Positions 9,101 to 10,000 of a stretch of 10,000 nt of DNA are shown here, piece by piece (the first letter of the stretch is position 1; every line of letters starts with the position of its first letter). The stretch spans positions 45,076,983 through 45,086,982 of the forward strand of contig CM060306.1 in assembly GCA_030674185.1 (NCBI GenBank), read 5' to 3'. Source of the DNA: Monoplex corrugatus (Eukaryota > Mollusca > Gastropoda > Littorinimorpha > Ranellidae). The translations under genes and the position numbers were made by a program. The notes beneath the pieces are model-generated. The model made no database searches. It saw only the letters and a list, made by a program, of their open reading frames with translations, and was not told the origin of the DNA.

Positions 9101-9222
9101 AAAATGCTGGACGGACTTGCAGAGTGGCTGGGGACGGGGAGGGTGGGGAGATGCTAGGGTCAACGAGAGATAGAGACAGATGGAAGTCCATGATCGCCAA
9201 CGCCATGCGGCAGGGCACCTGA
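9101..9222 (+). pseudogene. RTE-like terminal segment to natural stop
   Basis: After the TAA at 9098 the frame continues as KMLDGLAEWLGTGRVG. It then shifts at the G-rich run around 9141-9150 into the frame reading STRDRDRWKSMIANAMRQGT. The stop at 9220-9222 is judged to be the original stop, because it sits directly at the start of the TGA tail and because MIANAMRQGT is the remembered end of this protein family. Confidence 0.72.
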
Positions 9223-9234
9223 TGATGATGATGA
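9220..9234 (+). repeat. (TGA)5 3' tail of the retrotransposon
   Basis: Five perfect TGA units. The first is also the ORF's stop codon. The tail marks the element's 3' end and shows that it was copied in the plus orientation. Confidence 0.8.
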
Positions 9235-9237
9235 CTC

Positions 9238-9545
9238 CATATCACCATATTACACCATATCACCATACTACATCAAACCTTCATGCTGCACTATATCACC
9301 ATACAATACCATGTCACCACTCTACAACATATCATCATACTACACCGTATCACTATACTACACCGTATCACCATACACACCATACCACCACAATACAGCA
9401 TATCACCATACTATACCATATCACCATACAACACCACATCACCATACAACACGACATTACCATACCACACCACATCACCACATTACACCATACCACAACA
9501 CCACACCACAACTCATTACACTACATCATATCTCCATATTACACT
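9238..9545. repeat. Degenerate 18-bp minisatellite
   Basis: Units close to CATATCACCATACTACAC repeat for about 300 bp, clearest at 9238-9255, 9256-9273, 9397-9414 and 9415-9432. Later units drift toward CACATCACCATACAACAC. Because the unit is 18 bp, plus-strand frames stay open and spell Tyr-, His- and Thr-rich peptides, which are not called as proteins. The array starts three bases after the retrotransposon's TGA tail. Confidence 0.88.
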
Positions 9546-9622
9546 AGACGTCAAACGCTTCACCAAAAATACACCAAATTCCCACACAGCTACCTAAAGC
9601 ACCTCGTCCTGGCGGAGAGGTC

Positions 9623-9636
9623 ACCTACCTACCTTC
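9623..9636 (-). other. Splice donor with tandem alternative GTs
   Basis: On the minus strand the exon end reads GAAG followed by GTAGGTAGGTGA. The first GT (9632-9631) gives AAG|GTAGGT, a near-ideal donor that keeps TM2 and loop 1 in frame. Further GTs lie 4 and 8 bases downstream (9628-9627 and 9624-9623). Reading past the first donor meets an in-frame TAG at 9627-9625, which supports splicing here. Confidence 0.8.
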
Positions 9637-9864
9637 AAAGTAGCTGTCCTCAGCGTGGGAGATGTCATGGAGGTTCTGGGGCAGCACCATGGAGGCCAGC
9701 AGAAGGTCACTGACGGCCAGGTTACAGATGAGGACGTTGGTGGGGTTACGCAGCTGCGGGTTGAGGGCCACCACCACCATGACCAGCACGTTGCAGACCA
9801 CGGAGGTGGACAGGATCAGGCCGATGATGACCACGAACGACAGCTCCGAGACTGACAGACTCAT
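9633..9864 (-). CDS. Class A GPCR exon: TM1, loop 1 and TM2 (partial)
   Basis: This encodes the first part of a rhodopsin-like G-protein-coupled receptor, which would sit in the plasma membrane and sense an extracellular ligand. From the ATG at 9864, residues about 8-32 form TM1, with the Asn of the usual GN-x-x-V motif present as CNVLV. NPQLRNPTN is the first intracellular loop. LICNLAVSDLLLASMVLP is TM2, with the conserved Asp of LAxSD. SHAEDSYFEG begins extracellular loop 1. The exon stops after the first base of a Gly codon at a consensus donor (phase 1), so TM3-TM7 lie on exons to the left, outside the window or unrecognised. The extracellular N-terminus would be only about seven residues, with no N-glycosylation site. 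That is short for this class, so an upstream exon joined at 9887 or 9883 may supply more. The overall look resembles neuropeptide receptors, but the ligand and subfamily cannot be set from this piece. Confidence 0.88.
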
Positions 9865-9905
9865 GGCAGTAGCTATATATTGCCTGTCTGTAATCAGTCA
9901 AAAGA

Positions 9906-9940
9906 CTGATGGAGGGAGAATGAGCAAGAACGTGGTGAGC
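9906..9940 (-). other. Possible splice acceptor upstream of GPCR ATG
   Basis: On the minus strand a pyrimidine-rich stretch ends in CCATCAG at 9906. Exon sequence starting at 9905 would contain an in-frame TGA (9900-9898) before the ATG, so it would carry 5' UTR and make 9864 the start. Weaker AG sites at 9889-9888 and 9885-9884 lie downstream of that TGA and would instead allow an N-terminal extension from an earlier exon. The choice cannot be made from this sequence. Confidence 0.4.
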
Positions 9941-9942
9941 AG

Positions 9943-9997
9943 TTTTTTTTTCTTCTTGTTGTTGTTTATTTTTGTTTGTTGTTGTTGTTGTTGTTTT
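9943..9997. repeat. T-run and TTG microsatellite
   Basis: A run of nine T residues is followed by TTC and imperfect (GTT)n, with five or more consecutive GTT units near 9979-9993. On the GPCR coding strand this is an AAC repeat just upstream of the exon. Confidence 0.85.
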
Positions 9998-10000
9998 GGA

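Larger units (their letters stand above)
7065..9234 (+). mobile_element. 5'-truncated RTE-like non-LTR retrotransposon
   Basis: Remnant of a LINE-type element that would copy itself by target-primed reverse transcription. What remains, in order, is the last part of the apurinic-type endonuclease (about 7065-7140), a linker, the full reverse transcriptase (about 7730-8690) and a C-terminal region ending in MIANAMRQGT. The final stop at 9220-9222 is the first unit of a (TGA)5 tail. This lack of a 3' UTR and the short simple-repeat 3' end are typical of the RTE/BovB group. Most of the endonuclease and any 5' UTR are missing, the usual outcome of incomplete reverse transcription. No convincing target-site duplication was found. 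The copy cannot encode an intact protein: it has stops at 8268, 8840 and 9098 and frameshifts near 7206-7210, 7339-7344, 8804 and 9141-9150. The RTE assignment rests on remembered family features, so another related LINE clade is possible. Confidence 0.85.

Noticed and set aside
6970..9245. Target-site duplication of the retrotransposon (ATCTCCAT-like before, ACTCCAT after)
   Set aside because: The similarity is too short and imperfect, and the 5' copy is some 85 bases from the element's apparent start.
9180..9713. 177-codon Tyr/His/Thr-rich open frame and its overlapping frames
   Set aside because: An 18-bp repeat unit keeps frames open. This frame begins inside the retrotransposon and ends antisense to the GPCR exon.
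9655..9855. Plus-strand His/Gly-rich open frame
   Set aside because: It is antisense to the GPCR exon, whose membrane segments and splice donor clearly mark the minus strand as coding.
9873..9882. TATATA-like sequence upstream of the GPCR ATG as a promoter
   Set aside because: It lies only about 10-18 bases before the ATG, leaving no room for a start site and leader. It is more likely UTR or intron sequence.

Overview
The window looks like non-coding DNA from an animal nuclear genome. The evidence is a spliced-type seven-transmembrane receptor exon, a decayed RTE-like non-LTR retrotransposon, a long 23-bp satellite and abundant microsatellites. This repeat-heavy mix fits an invertebrate, perhaps a crustacean, but the taxon is a guess because no rRNA, tRNA or complete gene is present to anchor it. 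No bacterial-style genes, operons or CRISPR arrays were seen.

Layout. Positions 1-96 are an ATT-type microsatellite. Positions 150-419 are a polypyrimidine tract whose last 200 nt (220-419) contain no purine at all. Positions 420-1040 are single-copy-looking DNA with no recognisable gene. Positions 1043-1290 hold a small family of GTGAAAGGGTTAA-type repeats in both orientations, including a 17-bp inverted repeat around an SbfI-type palindrome. Positions 1291-6916 are one head-to-tail satellite array with a 23-bp unit. Its left end is crisp, with 46-bp and 92-bp higher-order units. Its centre is badly eroded, almost entirely by deletions, which looks more like unpolished long-read sequence than biological decay. 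Its right end is again exact in length. After about 145 bp of ordinary sequence, 7065-9234 is a 5'-truncated, plus-strand RTE-like retrotransposon. It retains the end of the endonuclease, the whole reverse transcriptase and the C-terminal region. It is broken by three in-frame stops and four frameshifts, and its stop codon is the first unit of a (TGA)5 tail. A degenerate 18-bp minisatellite (9238-9545) follows directly.

The only host protein-coding sequence is at 9633-9864 on the minus strand. It is an exon of a class A GPCR covering TM1, the first intracellular loop and TM2, ending at a strong splice donor. Because the gene reads leftward, the minisatellite, the retrotransposon and probably the satellite lie within or downstream of its intron. 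The right edge (9943-9997) is a T/TTG-rich simple repeat.

No set of genes here works together as a system, and I do not see a new biological system. The most useful observations are the satellite's apparent seed sequence and edge higher-order structure, the probable assembly artefact in its middle, and the GPCR exon.
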